A stretch of 64,000 bases of DNA from Salarias fasciatus. Lineage: Eukaryota; Chordata; Actinopteri; Blenniiformes; Blenniidae. This document shows, one piece after another, positions 36,601-45,169 of the stretch. The notes beneath the pieces are model-generated. The model saw only the letters and a program-made list of their open reading frames with translations, did no database searches and was not told the origin of the DNA. Position numbers and translations under genes: made by a program. Numbering within the stretch: the stretch's first letter is position 1; the number at the start of each line of letters is the position of its first letter. The stretch is taken from positions 1,889,591 to 1,953,590 of the forward strand of contig NW_021941373.1 in NCBI RefSeq assembly GCF_902148845.1, given 5' to 3'.

Positions 36601-37368
36601 AGAAAATACAATGAAAGCAGCTGAGGACTGTCCACAAGCAGTGGACACTTGTCAGAAGGAAGAGAAACTGCTGCTGTGATGAGAACAAATGACTGAATGT
36701 TGAGGAGGCTGAACTGACTGCTGAGCAGCAGGAAACAGTCCTGAGAGAAATGCTCCAAAGCCACTGAGAAAAGCTGTCATGAAGGAGGTAAAACCTGTAT
36801 AATACTGTAGTTTATCTAGTTTTCTGAGGACACAGATATTTTCTGTCCAGGGAGAATTTAGAGCAGCTCTCAGAGGAAACCAACTCAGAACTGAACACAT
36901 TCAAGAAGAGCTTTGATTCAAACAAACTCTCAGTAAATTCTGTAGTGCGGAAGTGATGAGGGGAATATAGAGACTCTAAAGTTCTGACAGAAGGTGTAGA
37001 AGCAGACAGAGCTCCAGAAATCAAGTTTCTGAGGGTGAAAATCAACAAGAAGATCTGCTGGAAACCTCCCATCAAACATGCTGAATCCAAAACATCCACA
37101 AGTCTTCAGTCCTCAGCAAAGCAGAATCCTTCCTGAACAGCAAAGCTCTCCAGATGAGATCCTGTTCCCTGATACTGTCGTACTGGAACCACTGCCTGGA
37201 GGTTTGGACTTTCAAGACCACTGATGTCTTCCTTCTAGTGTGGAGCAGTAAAACTCCCTGATGGAGGAGAATTCCAGCAGAGAGAGAAGCAGCAGAGAGC
37301 AGCAGAGTCCTACCTGAGCTCCACAGCAGCAGCAGCAGCAGCTTCAGCTCCATGTCCAGCCAGACCAC
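14421..37368 (-). CDS. SRCR-Ig transmembrane receptor gene
   Basis: Spliced minus-strand gene for a type I cell-surface receptor. Exons in transcript order: 37,368-37,314 (signal peptide), 31,198-30,905, 30,402-30,088, 30,003-29,716, 17,956-17,642, 17,557-17,273 (five SRCR domains), 15,648-15,406 (truncated SRCR, may be skipped), 15,282-14,947 (Ig-like), 14,625-14,543 (transmembrane), 14,459-14,421 (tail and stop). Each junction has GT and AG, and the first eight introns are phase 1. Without the truncated exon the frame stays open from MELKL to the stop, giving 664 residues. SRCR domains carry six to eight cysteines, as in group B (CD163, WC1, DMBT1, CD5/CD6 relatives). The tail is only about 12 residues with no visible tyrosine motif. 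Likely a scavenger or immune-recognition receptor; ligand unknown. Exact orthology and exon 1 linkage are inferred. Confidence 0.85.
14543..14625 (-). CDS. SRCR receptor exon 9: transmembrane segment
   Basis: An 83-nt exon after the acceptor GTGTGTTCAG and before a GTACTG donor. It is entered in phase 1 and left in phase 0. It encodes PTAVIVRWVVVPLSLLLLQG and seven more residues ending LYCK, a hydrophobic helix of about 20 residues followed by a lysine stop-transfer residue. An arginine sits near its outer edge. Confidence 0.8.
14947..15282 (-). CDS. SRCR receptor exon 8: Ig-like domain
   Basis: A 336-nt exon (112 codons, phase 1-1). It shows Ig hallmarks: first cysteine in FTISCSIQPQ, a GGSFQLTF strand, then PAEPAHRGNYSCVYHL with the Asp-x-Gly-x-Tyr-x-Cys-like motif (here HRGNYSC). 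Several N-x-S/T glycosylation sites are present (NTS, NST, NHS, NYS, NFS). It lies between the SRCR array and the membrane, as a stalk domain. The acceptor is preceded directly by a long TG run (see 15,288-15,342). Confidence 0.85.
15288..15342 (-). repeat. (TG)n tract at the Ig exon 3' splice site
   Basis: A pure CA run on the plus strand, so TG in the transcript. It ends only a few bases before the acceptor TTCCAG of the Ig exon and so takes the place of the usual pyrimidine tract. Confidence 0.95.
15406..15648 (-). pseudogene. SRCR receptor exon 7: 5'-truncated SRCR exon
   Basis: Encodes the C-terminal two thirds of an SRCR domain (AAVVCSHLHCGSAVSADW, DDCFQSGSDF, NLSCSG) and a good donor (CTCAG|GTAAG). 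The N-terminal part of the domain, with the usual VRLVGG and first cysteine, is gone. Upstream of about 15,630 the sequence becomes hAT-derived (it matches 18,145-18,180). The normal acceptor is lost. One AG inside the hAT-derived part (GTCTGGACAG, exon start 15,648) would keep phase 1 and an open frame, so use of a cryptic exon is possible. Skipping is also frame-neutral. Confidence 0.7.
15705..16354. mobile_element. hAT family B copy nested in family A (copy 1)
   Basis: Ends CAGTGACG... and ...CCCTCCCAACACTG resemble the common fish hAT terminus CAGTGTTGGGAGGGTTA. Flanks TAGAAGAG and ATGAAGAG form an imperfect 8-bp target repeat. The orthologous insertion in the other cassette (21,745-26,966) has the same right flank, so it predates the cassette duplication. 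It is non-autonomous. Confidence 0.6.
16408..16425 (+). promoter_or_regulatory. CTCF-like motif in hAT DNA, copy 1
   Basis: Reads TGGCCACCAGGGGGCGC, essentially the CTCF core consensus. The same motif recurs at 27,020. Occupancy is not known. Confidence 0.5.
17273..17557 (-). CDS. SRCR receptor exon 6: fifth SRCR domain
   Basis: A 285-nt exon (95 codons, phase 1-1) after the acceptor CTGGGTTCAG and before CAG|GTATGT. It shows FRLVGGASRCAG, ALICEHLNCGSAV, NSDCVQSGSDLWSC and KLTCSG. Six cysteines are visible. It is the duplicate of exon 4 (29,716-30,003), but differs at about one residue in six, mostly in short patches. Confidence 0.85.
17642..17956 (-). CDS. SRCR receptor exon 5: fourth SRCR domain
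   Basis: A 315-nt exon (105 codons, phase 1-1) with eight cysteines: RCSGR, SSVCEADLD, VVCRELGCG, FQCGGHESALLDC, RSSCSPG, LTCSG. Nearly identical to exon 3, with about three residue differences by eye. Its 3' splice site (GTGTTCAG|AC) lies eight bases downstream of the terminus of the hAT at 17,965, so the pyrimidine-rich tract (CCTCCCCAACCC) is hAT DNA. Confidence 0.85.
18180..18472 (+). repeat. 24-bp minisatellite (catagatatataaagagtag)
   Basis: About twelve degenerate units of roughly 24 bp, each with atagatatataaagagtagag. The clean hAT A copy has only two such units near 25,125-25,175, so the array expanded here. It continues at 21,631-21,720, on the other side of an insertion. Minus-strand frames rich in LYISM come from this repeat and are not genes. 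Confidence 0.85.
18827..19335 (-). pseudogene. Minus-strand coding remnant of unknown type
   Basis: Minus-strand frames here look protein-like (for example HDIVMRVGDIAFYEDNCC and MEIATDDPENTPSVVVG) and appear to continue beyond the hAT insertion at 19,336-20,836. I do not recognise the family. It lies inside the 3.2-kb element and could be its own protein remnant. It is interrupted and not an intact gene. Confidence 0.35.
19336..20836. mobile_element. hAT element, 1.5 kb, non-autonomous
   Basis: The termini CAGGGGTCGGCAACC and GGTTGCCGACCCCTG are perfect inverted ends. A perfect 8-bp target repeat TTCTAGAT lies at 19,328-19,335 and 20,837-20,844. No transposase frame is seen. It splits a protein-like minus-strand frame of the surrounding element. 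The perfect ends suggest a fairly recent insertion. Confidence 0.9.
20912..21050 (-). mobile_element. tRNA-derived SINE (V-SINE/HE1-like)
   Basis: On the minus strand it starts GGCAGCACAGTGGATAAGTGG, a tRNA-like head with boxes A and B (GGTTCAATCC). This is followed by the conserved stretch TGTGTGGAGTTAGCATGTTC and GGGTTTCCTCGACC typical of HE1/V-SINE-type elements. The 3' tail is missing or truncated. Confidence 0.8.
21631..21720 (+). repeat. 24-bp minisatellite, right part
   Basis: Three to four units of the same 24-bp repeat as 18,180-18,472, left on the far side of the 3.2-kb insertion. Confidence 0.8.
22012..22634. mobile_element. TTAA-flanked MITE, 0.62 kb
   Basis: The ends AGGTGCATTA and TAATGCACCT are inverted, with TTAA outside both (22,008-22,011 and 22,635-22,638). 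The matching position in the other hAT copy (near 16,215) is empty. There is no coding sequence. The same data could be read as an 8-bp ACACATTT duplication, so the superfamily is open. Confidence 0.65.
23293..24482. mobile_element. hAT element inserted in the L1
   Basis: The ends CAGGAGTCACTAAC and GTTGCATACCCCTG are related inverted ends, with a perfect 8-bp target repeat CTCTAAAG (23,285-23,292 and 24,483-24,490). The left arm has a palindromic ggaccgcggtcc. A long C run lies at about 24,060-24,100. No complete transposase. Confidence 0.85.
24876..26240 (+). mobile_element. hAT family A, near-complete short copy in the L1
   Basis: The ends CAGGGTTGGGGAGTAACGG and TAACCCTCCCAACCCTG are flanked by AAAACGTG and AAAATGTG (8 bp, one mismatch). 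At about 25,370-25,460 it keeps one exon-like piece: KFCLPAMKMLSTS then SSNLKTHLQ, a BED zinc-finger pattern (C..C...H), followed by CAG|GTATG. So it is a deletion derivative of a ZBED-type hAT. A 19-bp repeat (taacctgctaacctgtcag, four units) lies at about 25,505-25,580. Confidence 0.85.
27020..27037 (+). promoter_or_regulatory. CTCF-like motif in hAT DNA, copy 2
   Basis: Reads TGGCCACCAGGGGGCGC, identical to the copy at 16,408. It lies between the two SRCR cassettes. Confidence 0.5.
27369..29187 (-). mobile_element. Rex1/L2-like (Jockey-group) LINE, internally deleted
   Basis: A minus-strand element ending in a (CATT)n tail (27,369-27,410 on plus). The copy-1 intron shows the empty site: aacttt is followed directly by gtcttcact near 16,755. 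The body contains the 456-codon frame listed next. There is no endonuclease region, so it is 5'-truncated. Confidence 0.85.
27812..29182 (-). CDS. LINE reverse transcriptase, C-terminal part, open frame
   Basis: An open frame of 456 codons. It has the RT blocks TCGVPQGSVLGPKLFIMYIN and the catalytic FADDTNIF, then QFLGVILDNKICWKPH and the typical C-terminal domain (ALFLPYLCYCVEVWG, QKRAIRIINNA). Residues 100-115 jump from the pre-RT linker (KIKKPVTTEKGD) straight to YYGIRGVGLSW, so about 200 residues with the first RT motifs are lost in frame. It is a LINE protein, not a host gene. The open reading frame suggests a young copy. Confidence 0.85.
   Translation of the reverse strand: MTTKAEQKYKKYKNKLTNIMRTSKKEYYNKLLERNRNNIKGMWNVLNGIVRSRSQTINYPEYYIENNKTINNMEDVVNGFNRFFVNVGPDLAAKIKKPVTTEKGDIEDYYGIRGVGLSWISSYLRNRQQFVQMGNHKSKLMNITCGVPQGSVLGPKLFIMYINDICSVSKLLKFILFADDTNIFCSGENLQQILETITTEMNKLKLWFDKNKLSLNLSKTKIMLFGRHRMDCNVELIIDDNKIERVSEIQFLGVILDNKICWKPHVSYIRAKLAICTSILWKTKHILDIKSLHTLYCALFLPYLCYCVEVWGNSYRTTLQPICTIQKRAIRIINNAGYTDHTNPLFIKSHLLKFMDLVEFKTAQIMFKARNNLLPKNIQGMFAEREGGYNLRGDLNYKKPKVRSTLKSMCMSSCGVALWNSLDPEIKQSSNINLFKKRYKKIFLNKYMEEEVWNSG
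29716..30003 (-). CDS. SRCR receptor exon 4: third SRCR domain
   Basis: A 288-nt exon (96 codons, phase 1-1). It shows VRLVGGASRCAG, ALICEHLNCGSAV, NSDCVQSGSDLWSC and KLTCSG; six cysteines. Parent or sister of exon 6. Splice sites: CTGGGTTCAG before, CAG|GTATGT after. Confidence 0.85.
30088..30402 (-). CDS. SRCR receptor exon 3: second SRCR domain
   Basis: A 315-nt exon (105 codons, phase 1-1), eight-cysteine SRCR: HCSGR, SSVCEADLD, VVCRELGCG, FQCGGHESALLDC, RSSCSPG, LTCSG. The acceptor CCTGTGTTCAG lies in ordinary intron sequence here, unlike its duplicate exon 5. Confidence 0.85.
30586..30631 (+). repeat. (CA)n microsatellite
   Basis: Pure CA run in the intron between exons 2 and 3. Confidence 0.95.
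30905..31198 (-). CDS. SRCR receptor exon 2: first SRCR domain
   Basis: A 294-nt exon (98 codons, phase 1-1) after TTTGCTCAG. It begins ADGEVRLVGGSSGCSGG and ends NLRCSG before CAG|GTAAG. Six cysteines (GCSGG, AVCERLDCG, PRCSEPLSDLKNC, RCSG). It joins in phase to the signal-peptide exon. Confidence 0.85.
31199..32386. other. Intron 1 sequence next to exon 2
   Basis: No further SRCR exon is seen. The stretch 31,590-31,960, ending near tgtgtaaacggg, resembles a common fish interspersed repeat by recall, but I found no convincing paired ends. Confidence 0.35.
32445..32975 (+). mobile_element. 3' end of a Rex1/L2-like LINE
   Basis: The frame over about 32,570-32,715 reads GVKLWNKLGRHLKECPN then LFKKQ, matching the C-terminal end of this LINE group (compare VALWNSLDPEIKQSS in the copy at 27.8 kb). 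It ends in an (ACAA)n tail near 32,955-32,970. Heavily 5'-truncated. Confidence 0.7.
33165..33305 (+). repeat. GC-rich imperfect tandem repeat
   Basis: Repeats of roughly ccgcccgaccccg. The Gly/Arg-rich minus frames here come from the repeat. Confidence 0.75.
33734..34946 (+). mobile_element. hAT element with BED-finger remnant
   Basis: The ends TAGGGCTGCACGATTA and ATCGTGCAGCCCCA are inverted, with a perfect 8-bp target repeat GTGTGGTG (33,726-33,733 and 34,947-34,954). Near 34,150-34,230 the frame CRRAAARSRGNTSNLYQHLK is a BED zinc finger (RGNTSNL..HL). The rest of the transposase is gone. Confidence 0.9.
34996..35580. mobile_element. MITE, 0.58 kb
   Basis: The ends TAACCTGACACGCCAGACGG and, reversed from the right, TAACCTTGCATAGCAGATGG are related inverted repeats. 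The flanks share caatgt. No coding sequence. Confidence 0.6.
36036..37210 (+). mobile_element. Decayed Rex1/L2-like LINE fragment
   Basis: RT-like pieces in order: FTDLKKALDSINHEIFINK (near 36,045-36,100), ACGVHQGSVLGPKLFI (36,200-36,250) and INKKICWKPPIK (37,040-37,075), followed by sequence like the LINE C-terminal region up to about 37,200. The pieces lie in different frames. Several insertions or deletions separate them. Confidence 0.75.
37314..37368 (-). CDS. SRCR receptor exon 1: signal peptide
   Basis: The minus strand reads MVWLD then MELKLLLLLLWSSG and ends CTCAG|GTAGGA in phase 1. A seven-residue hydrophobic core (LLLLLLW) after a lysine fits a signal peptide. Either methionine could start; the second (37,353) gives the more typical length. 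Linkage to exon 2, 6.1 kb away, rests on phase and lack of alternatives, not on transcript data. Confidence 0.7.
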
Positions 37369-37369
37369 G

Positions 37370-37430
37370 TCTCTCTGAGTCTCTCTGAGTCTCTCTGAGT
37401 CTCACCACCAACTGTCCCCAGCATTTATCA
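37370..37430 (-). promoter_or_regulatory. Putative core promoter of the SRCR receptor
   Basis: The minus strand has a TATA-like TGATAAATGC at 37,421-37,430, about 70 bases before the start codon. A threefold 10-bp repeat ctctctgagt lies in the presumed 5' UTR (about 37,371-37,402). Confidence 0.4.
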
Positions 37431-37612
37431 GCCACGAGCTGGAGCTGGAGGTGGAGCTTCCACATTCACCCACATCCTGTCTGCAGGTCTTTCACCAGAC
37501 GCTAAAGAGTCTTGTTGTCACAGACTCACATGGGAAACATTTACTTTTTCCTCCATCACTTTCTGGAGGCTTTACATCTATTTGTTGTCATTTGCATCAG
37601 TTTGTTGGACTA

Positions 37613-40298
37613 GACCTGTTAAAAAAAAAAATCCTTATCTCAGATTTTTATTCAGTACGGCCTGATTCCCGTCCTCCAAGCTCTAAAATGACTAAATCTA
37701 CCAGTTCCATGTTGCTGGGACCGTGGTTCTGCTGCCACAGGAGCCATGAAGTTGTAATGTTGACGTATTGGTGAAATCGCTTAAAAACTAGCACATGTGG
37801 TTCTATTTTTCTTAAAAAACACAGCTATTATTGTTATGGCACAACAGGTGGAACCAACTGAAAGCTAATAAAATGTCCTTTCACATGACACCAAGCACAT
37901 ACACAGCCAGAGGATCTGAAGTCCTCCATATCACTTAGGTATGTACATGATGTGGCTTTGGTAAAGGTGGGAGGGAATAGGCGCCATGTTGACAAGCTAA
38001 ACATTCCACTTCATTTCTCCTGAGCTGCTGTTGTGGCAGAGTTGTAAACACATCGAGGCAGTGGCGGATTACTGCGGACTTTTGAGCGAAAACAAAACAG
38101 GATTCTGTACTGCGGAAAGTGCAAGGGGAAGTGTTGTTGATGGATGTTGATCCATACTTGAGCGCAAGCACAGAATTTACCCGGAATGAGGAGAAATGGC
38201 CTGACATCAGCTACTTCGACATTACTTCGTTCGTTACCTGGTCGACTCGCCAAACCCTCTGCACGCTGTGACAACGGAAACTGCGAGATGCAGCGGTTCC
38301 ATTTCGGCTGAATGAACATCAAGGAAACCCCAGAGGGTAAATGTTTCTGTCCAGAATGCAGAGGTAGTGGGTGAAAGAGTGGCTAAAAGCAGCTCATGAC
38401 ATGACACCTCCTGTGTTGCTTCACACCTGCGAGAGGTGTTGCTGAAGTCTGGTGTGACTCAGTTGTGGTGGTCACTGATCTGTAGGTGCTATTTTGAAGT
38501 TATCTGGCCTTTTGCTTGTTTTTAAATAAAATTTTGGAGGTGTGTTTGGATGTCTACTCAGCTTGTTGAAACATTTTACATCTACTGAAGTGGTTGTGAC
38601 AAAATCCATACCAACATATATTGGTACGCACAGAAACATTTACAGTTCAAAGGGCACAGCGGTGTCATGATGTTTGTCAGTGCACAGCACAGGTGCAGTT
38701 TTGTCCATTAGAGTTTTATGATTGACATCCTTGGTCAGTGGATAGCCTGTAGGTAGAGGTCCACCAAGGATTCTTTATCGCTGGCGCACACATCCTATCA
38801 CACGTTCTACATGAATGTGAACTCCAGCATCCTGCATGCCAGTGATCAGGACGCCAGTGAGGTCGGTCTGACACTCTGGACCAGTTTCCTCCTCTTCTGG
38901 CTGCAGCTTGTAGCTCTGCTCCTCCATTGTTTCAACAACAGAGGCCAAGTTATGATGCCAACTTTAAACTGATGGTGATCAACGCAGCAGAGTCATCAAA
39001 CTACTGCCAAGCTGCCAGGAGATCTGGTGGAGCAGAGTGCCTCGTTCTTATTGGAGAGCACAGAAAAAACACTACAGATGCTAACGCTATGAGAAAAGCT
39101 TTCCGTGGTCCTGAGAGCGACGCTTCAGAGAGACTGATAGAAGGGTGAGTGAATACGTCTCTGAAAGACAGAATGTCCACCACCAGAGCCTGATTCAGCT
39201 GAAGGACCTGGAAAGTTATTTCCATCATTTATGCAGTTTGGACCCCTTGAGGCTTCTTGTTTGTTTCTTATTTTGAGAGACAGAATATAGTTTTTTATTC
39301 AATACTGTAGCAATATTGTTTCATTTTATATCTCGTGAAATGTTATCTCAGTGGTGAGTTTTTGAGTTTATAATAATTGTATAATAAAAAGTTGTTTAAT
39401 GAGTGACCTTACTGTCTTCAGCATTTTTTTTTTCACAAAATGATCTTTGACTCTGGCAGGACTTCCGGCCATGCCAGGTCATATAGCTGGATCTCACCAG
39501 ACTAGCAGACGCTGTTTCCAAGTGACTTCAGACAAACAGAGCGGCTTCACACTGAGTTCCTGAGAACTTTGAAAACAAAGCATTATTCCACATCAATCCC
39601 TCCTGTTGTTCAATTTCAATTTAAACAAAACCAGACACAAAATAAATTAGAATTTTAATAAAAATCTAACTCACTACCAGAGACAGTAAAGCCAGAGAAA
39701 GTAAAACCACTTTTCATTTGCATCACACGTCAATATTAATGTTCTCCATAAACATCAATAAGATCAGTTCCTCCAAGTGCATCGTCATTTTTATTTTATA
39801 TGTCCTCAGTTACCGATGTTTCAACGACCATTTCCAACTGATCCACTGTCACAAAAACACCAAGCAGCTCTCAGTCATGATGCACAATTTAAAGAAACCA
39901 GCACGATGGGACAGTGACAGCTGGAAATACCTTCATGCCAAACAATCAGTCCTGGTCCAGGCCGATCAACCAGGAAGGAAAAAGACAATCAGTGGCCGCG
40001 ATGTGTCCAATCAAGATAAACTAAGAAAAGAAAGAAAGAAAAACCATTAAAATCAGCAAAAACATTGAACACAACAATAAAACACTGAACATCTGGTCGT
40101 TCTCAGAGTCAGTCACCGTCAGTGTTCGTATGTCAGTAAGTTAGTCTGTCAGTCACACAGTCATAGTTACATTCTCCCATATTGTTTGCTTGGTTAATTT
40201 GTTTCTTTTGTTTAAAAATCCGGTCAATTTTCAAATTAAAATGAAGTAAAATAACAAATTATGTTGCTTTTCGGTTTTCCTTTTCAGATAAACACACA

Positions 40299-40353
<55 letters not shown>

Positions 40354-41198
40354 GACACAGGAGGGGGTGGGAGAGGCAGGCTCTCCACAGGTTACCAAAA
40401 GTCCCGTCAGGTCATTTAGAAGGTGGCCGCTGTCCAGGCGCAGTTCACCAACAAGATGATGGAAAACACCGTGCTGCTTCCTTCTTTTATTGCTTGGATG
40501 AAGCCACAGTCGGAGCCTGTGCAGCAACAGGTAGAGAGCCAGGACTCTCCTCCTCTCCACAATCGCACGCACTGGGCAAAATAATGACAAAATAAAACGT
40601 TTAGTGTTTAAAAAACGAATAGTCGCCCTCAAACCCAAAGAAATTGGTCCGTTTATACACTTTACTACGATAGAGACAACAGCCTTGAGAAGGCGACACA
40701 AACAATGGAGTAAACGGACTCCACAGTTCATTTGGATTTGACCCTAATCTAAAACATTATTGGGATGCGTGCACATGCTGCCAATATTTCATTTAAATAT
40801 TGATTTACCCATGTTTAAAGCATTCGTAAATGTGGAAAACTGAAAGAAGGCGGAAACAGCCGATCACTGCCGGGCTCAGTCGATGTCTGACCGGCGCGCA
40901 GAGCGCAGCAGAAATGGCTTCCTGTGTGAACAGCCAAGCGCTTGGCGTCCTGTGTGAACCAGGAGTTATTCACCAGCAGCAGAATGTGACACATGTACCA
41001 TGCATCCGTCATAGTCCTGTGTGCAAAGCGCTGGTCAGTTTACGTTCACGTGCTGAGAAACATTGAACCCCGGACATTTCCTTGAATTTAAAAACCCGCC
41101 TGGACGCCCCGGACAGGACGTAGAAAGAGGACATGTCCGGGTGAAAGAGACTGAACAATAATCTGAGATAAGGATTTTTTTTTTTTTTTTAACAGGTC
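37613..41198. mobile_element. Pogo-like DNA transposon, 3.6 kb
   Basis: Inverted ends GACCTGTT, then an A run, then ATCCTTATCTCAGAT, with TA outside both (37,611-37,612 and 41,199-41,200). A pogo-type N-terminal fragment lies inside (38,927-39,150). A (GA)n run lies at about 40,303-40,350. No full transposase is seen. The left end is about 245 bp upstream of the receptor start codon. Confidence 0.7.
38927..39150 (+). pseudogene. Pogo-type transposase N-terminal fragment
   Basis: The frame reads RPSYDANFKLMVINAAESS then CQAARRSG, and later MRKAFRGPES. This is the start of fish pogo/Tigger proteins (YDANFKLMVI..AE....AAR.FG ... RKAFRGPK). The spacing is that of the family, but the helix-turn-helix middle is eroded and the DDE part is not found. 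Confidence 0.7.
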
Positions 41199-41200
41199 TA

Positions 41201-41875
41201 TTTTTGGACTTTTATGTTTGTTGGAGTTTTAACTCTGGATGTTTGACCAGGTTGAGAAAGTTTTTTAGCCGTATTGAGCAAGAAGGGATTTCCTGAGAAA
41301 CAGACTTGTATAATCAGATCTGGTTGAGGTCTTGTTCTATTTGTCTGTTTTGCTTTGTTTGGTCTTGTTTTATGGTGCTATAAAGCATTCTGGCCACAGG
41401 CCAGACTGTTTTTAAATGAGCTCGAGAAATAAACCTGATGGAGACATTTGATCACAAAACTGAATTTAACTTTGAATTTGAAGACGTGAGATGCAGTCAA
41501 ATGAAACTGACAGGAACATGTTTTTACCTGCATTTGTTAAACTGTGAGTTTCACAGTGCTGACCACATGAAGGTGTGACTGGTTCTCTTAACAGGTGAAG
41601 ACAGGAAGGAAGCTGAGGGCAGAACCACAGCTTGTGAAATCCTGTTTGTTGTGAGCATTAGTTTTCAGCCTGCAGAAGATGCGTCAACACCGAAACCTTT
41701 TTTTTTCCCTTCATTTAAGTCAGACTGCTTTAAACTGAGAGAATATCTCTAATTATATATCTCTAATTCTGTCATGGAAACACAACCCCACCCTGACTTA
41801 TGACAGCAGCCTCCTAACAGATCTGATTATACAAGTCCGTTTCTCAGGAAATCACTTCTTACTCAGCATGGTGTG

Positions 41876-41950
<75 letters not shown>
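41201..41950. other. Gap with shared repeat and (AT)n
   Basis: The stretch around 41,410-41,480 (aataaacctgatggagac) resembles 56,920-56,990. A pure AT run fills about 41,882-41,950. No gene. Confidence 0.4.
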
Positions 41951-42661
<711 letters not shown>

Positions 42662-42869
42662 GAGAGAAAAAAATAACATCTTTTCTTCTGAAATTATGTA
42701 TACTTCAATTTTTGACGTCCCTGAATCAACCAGAGGTCGTGTGTCAACCTGTGCTGGAGGGTCAAAGAAGTGAGACCAAACTCTGGTGCGGGTCCTGCTG
42801 TGGCCCCCTGCAGGCAGGACAGAATGCTACATGGACTACCACATGAAACACAGGTAGTGTTGAGGAGGG

Positions 42870-42902
42870 ACACACACGCACGCACGCACACGCACACACA
42901 CG

Positions 42903-42958
<56 letters not shown>
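42870..42958 (+). repeat. (CA)n microsatellite with CG interruptions
   Basis: Imperfect CA/CG run, then a pure CA run. Confidence 0.95.
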
Positions 42959-42960
<2 letters not shown>

Positions 42961-43023
42961 TTGTAAATAGATTATCATTTGTGCGTTATATTTTAAATCT
43001 GTGAATAAATGTAGTAGAATTAA

Positions 43024-43773
43024 AGGGGCTGTATCCTGCTTTTTTAGCTAGTCCAAACCCTAGAAATGGCTCTAACATGGTAATAGTTTATTTTTGGTGC
43101 TAAGTTAAAGTCATTTTGTGTGAAATAAAGGATTTTCTGGGGCTAATTCTGAAACCCGGAAGAGAAAACGCTCCGTTTGACTGAAAATCCCGCCTCTCCC
43201 CCTGTGGACTTTGACTGACAGCTACTTCAACCAATCAGCGCTTCAAAACACATACGCTAGCTAGCTTTAGCTCTTTAGCTCTCGCTTCTCTACACAAAGA
43301 CACCCGAAAACGTCTTTTCCTGTGAGAAACTCACCAAGCGCAGACCCTCCAGACCCTCCAGACCCTCCAGACCCTTCAGACCCTCCAGACCCTCCAGACC
43401 CTTCAGACCCTCCAGACCCTCCAGACCCTTCAGACTCTTGCTTTTGCTTGACTGTTGCTTTCAGACGATGGTTAAAGTTTATCTCTGTAATCAGAGTTAG
43501 AAAAAGCAGCAACGCTGATTGCCGAGGGCCTGCGGGGGGGGGGGGGGGGGGGGGGGGCTCAGGGGAGCCGTCTCCACCGTGTGACGTGAATGTGGGAAAC
43601 AGAGCGTTTTCACGGGTGCGGGAGGGGCTGCCTCTCTGAGCAGCACAAACACCAGGAAAGCTCAAACACGCAGGCACCAAGGAACAAAACGCTTTGGGGT
43701 GTTTTTGGTGAGAACATAGCTATATAACAAGGTTAAAACATACAAAAAGTGAATTTTGCATGATACAGCCCCT
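43024..43773 (-). mobile_element. TTAA-flanked non-autonomous DNA transposon, copy B
   Basis: Inverted relative to copy A (610-1327). Ends AGGGGCTGTATCCTGC and GCATGATACAGCCCCT, with TTAA at 43,020-43,023 and 43,774-43,777. The 9-bp array (43,342-43,433) and a G homopolymer (43,535-43,558) are longer than in copy A. Confidence 0.85.
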
Positions 43774-43782
43774 TTAAAATTA

Positions 43783-44752
43783 CCGTATCGGCCCGAATAT
43801 AAGATGACTCTGAATATAACACGACCCCTATTTTTCAAATATCATTTTGTGAAAATAAAAATATGTTAAAGACAATGAGGTTACTCATGAGAGAACTTTT
43901 TATTGTACAATTATTTAAAGTAAAAAACTCACAACAGAGATAATATTTCAAGTGATTTAAGATTAAAAATAATATTACTGCAGTATTAAATAAAAATATA
44001 TTCTCTTTTTTAAAAAAGCAACAATAAGCTACAATTAAGAACCTCAAAGATAATGATGTAAATAACTTTATAACCATCAAATTCAAGTTCTGTTCAGCTT
44101 CATGAACATTAATAATTCAGCCCTCCTGATTGTTGGGTTCAGTCTGGCCTGTAGAGAACAGTTCTTCAGAGAGAAAGCAGCAGGTTTCAGCTGCTCTGAG
44201 CTTTTATTACTTTCTCCTGAAGGCTGTAAAACTAAAACAAACCAGATATACACAGAAGTGAACAAATACACAAGATGTATCACAACATACATCACTGTCT
44301 GAAAACTAAACCAGTCAGTATTTAAAATCAAAACCGCTAGCTCAATGCTAACTATTAATGGAAACGCCATTAACATGCTAACGGAATTAGCATCTGCGTT
44401 GAAACTTCAAAACAAACTGACAAACACAGGAGTATCAGTTTCCCCTCCATCCTGAACATCAACTAAGTATACTCGAGTACTTACAGCAGATATTTTCGAT
44501 GCGCTGTTTGAAATGAAGCTTAGAAAAACCCCCAGCAGCCACACTGCTCAGTCTTCTTCTCTCACTGCTGCAGGCTGACACTCCGTCCAGCTCACTAGCT
44601 CCCCCTAACGGGTGGTGGAGCCACTGCATGAGGCAGAGGCAGTACAGCTCACCGGGACTTTGGCGGCATCTTGTCCTCAATTATAACACGACCCCATTTT
44701 TGACAATACCATTCCTGGAAAAAAATATCGTCTTATATTCGGGCCAATACGG
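43783..44752. mobile_element. TA-flanked DNA transposon (CCGTATYGGCCCGAATAT)
   Basis: The ends CCGTATCGGCCCGAATAT and ATATTCGGGCCAATACGG are near-perfect inverted repeats with TA outside both (43,781-43,782 and 44,753-44,754). A TA target fits Tc1/mariner-like elements. No transposase inside. Confidence 0.85.
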
Positions 44753-44987
44753 TATACCTGTATTTATCTATTTATATGAAAGAGGGAAACTGTATTTAAC
44801 CGATGGAGTTCTGCTTCCGGGTGGTGTGACGTCAGCGGTGTGTTGACATGTGGGAACAGCTGATGGCAGGAGATGGCCTCACTGTGTGAAGGTTGGCACG
44901 TTAAGCCAAGATGTGAAAGACTCCAGCCTGAGCCATAAGCAGGCCAAAGCAGGATGTTCATTTCCCTCTGTAAATATGTGGATATAT

Positions 44988-45070
44988 TAGTGCTGTCAAT
45001 CAATTACATTTTTTTTTAACTAATTAATCACAACTCTCACCATAGTTAATCACAATTAATCGTACAATTT
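44988..45070. mobile_element. Fragment of a TAGTGCTGTCAA hAT MITE
   Basis: The left end TAGTGCTGTCAATCAATTAC and inner ATTAATCACAA resemble the MITE at 41,951. The other end is missing. Confidence 0.6.
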
Positions 45071-45169
45071 GTGAATTTGTAACAACACAGAAAATCATCA
45101 AAACATAAATCTCCACCAGAGGATATTTGGAACATTTTCAACCCTCAAATGAATCTAATCCTCATAATG

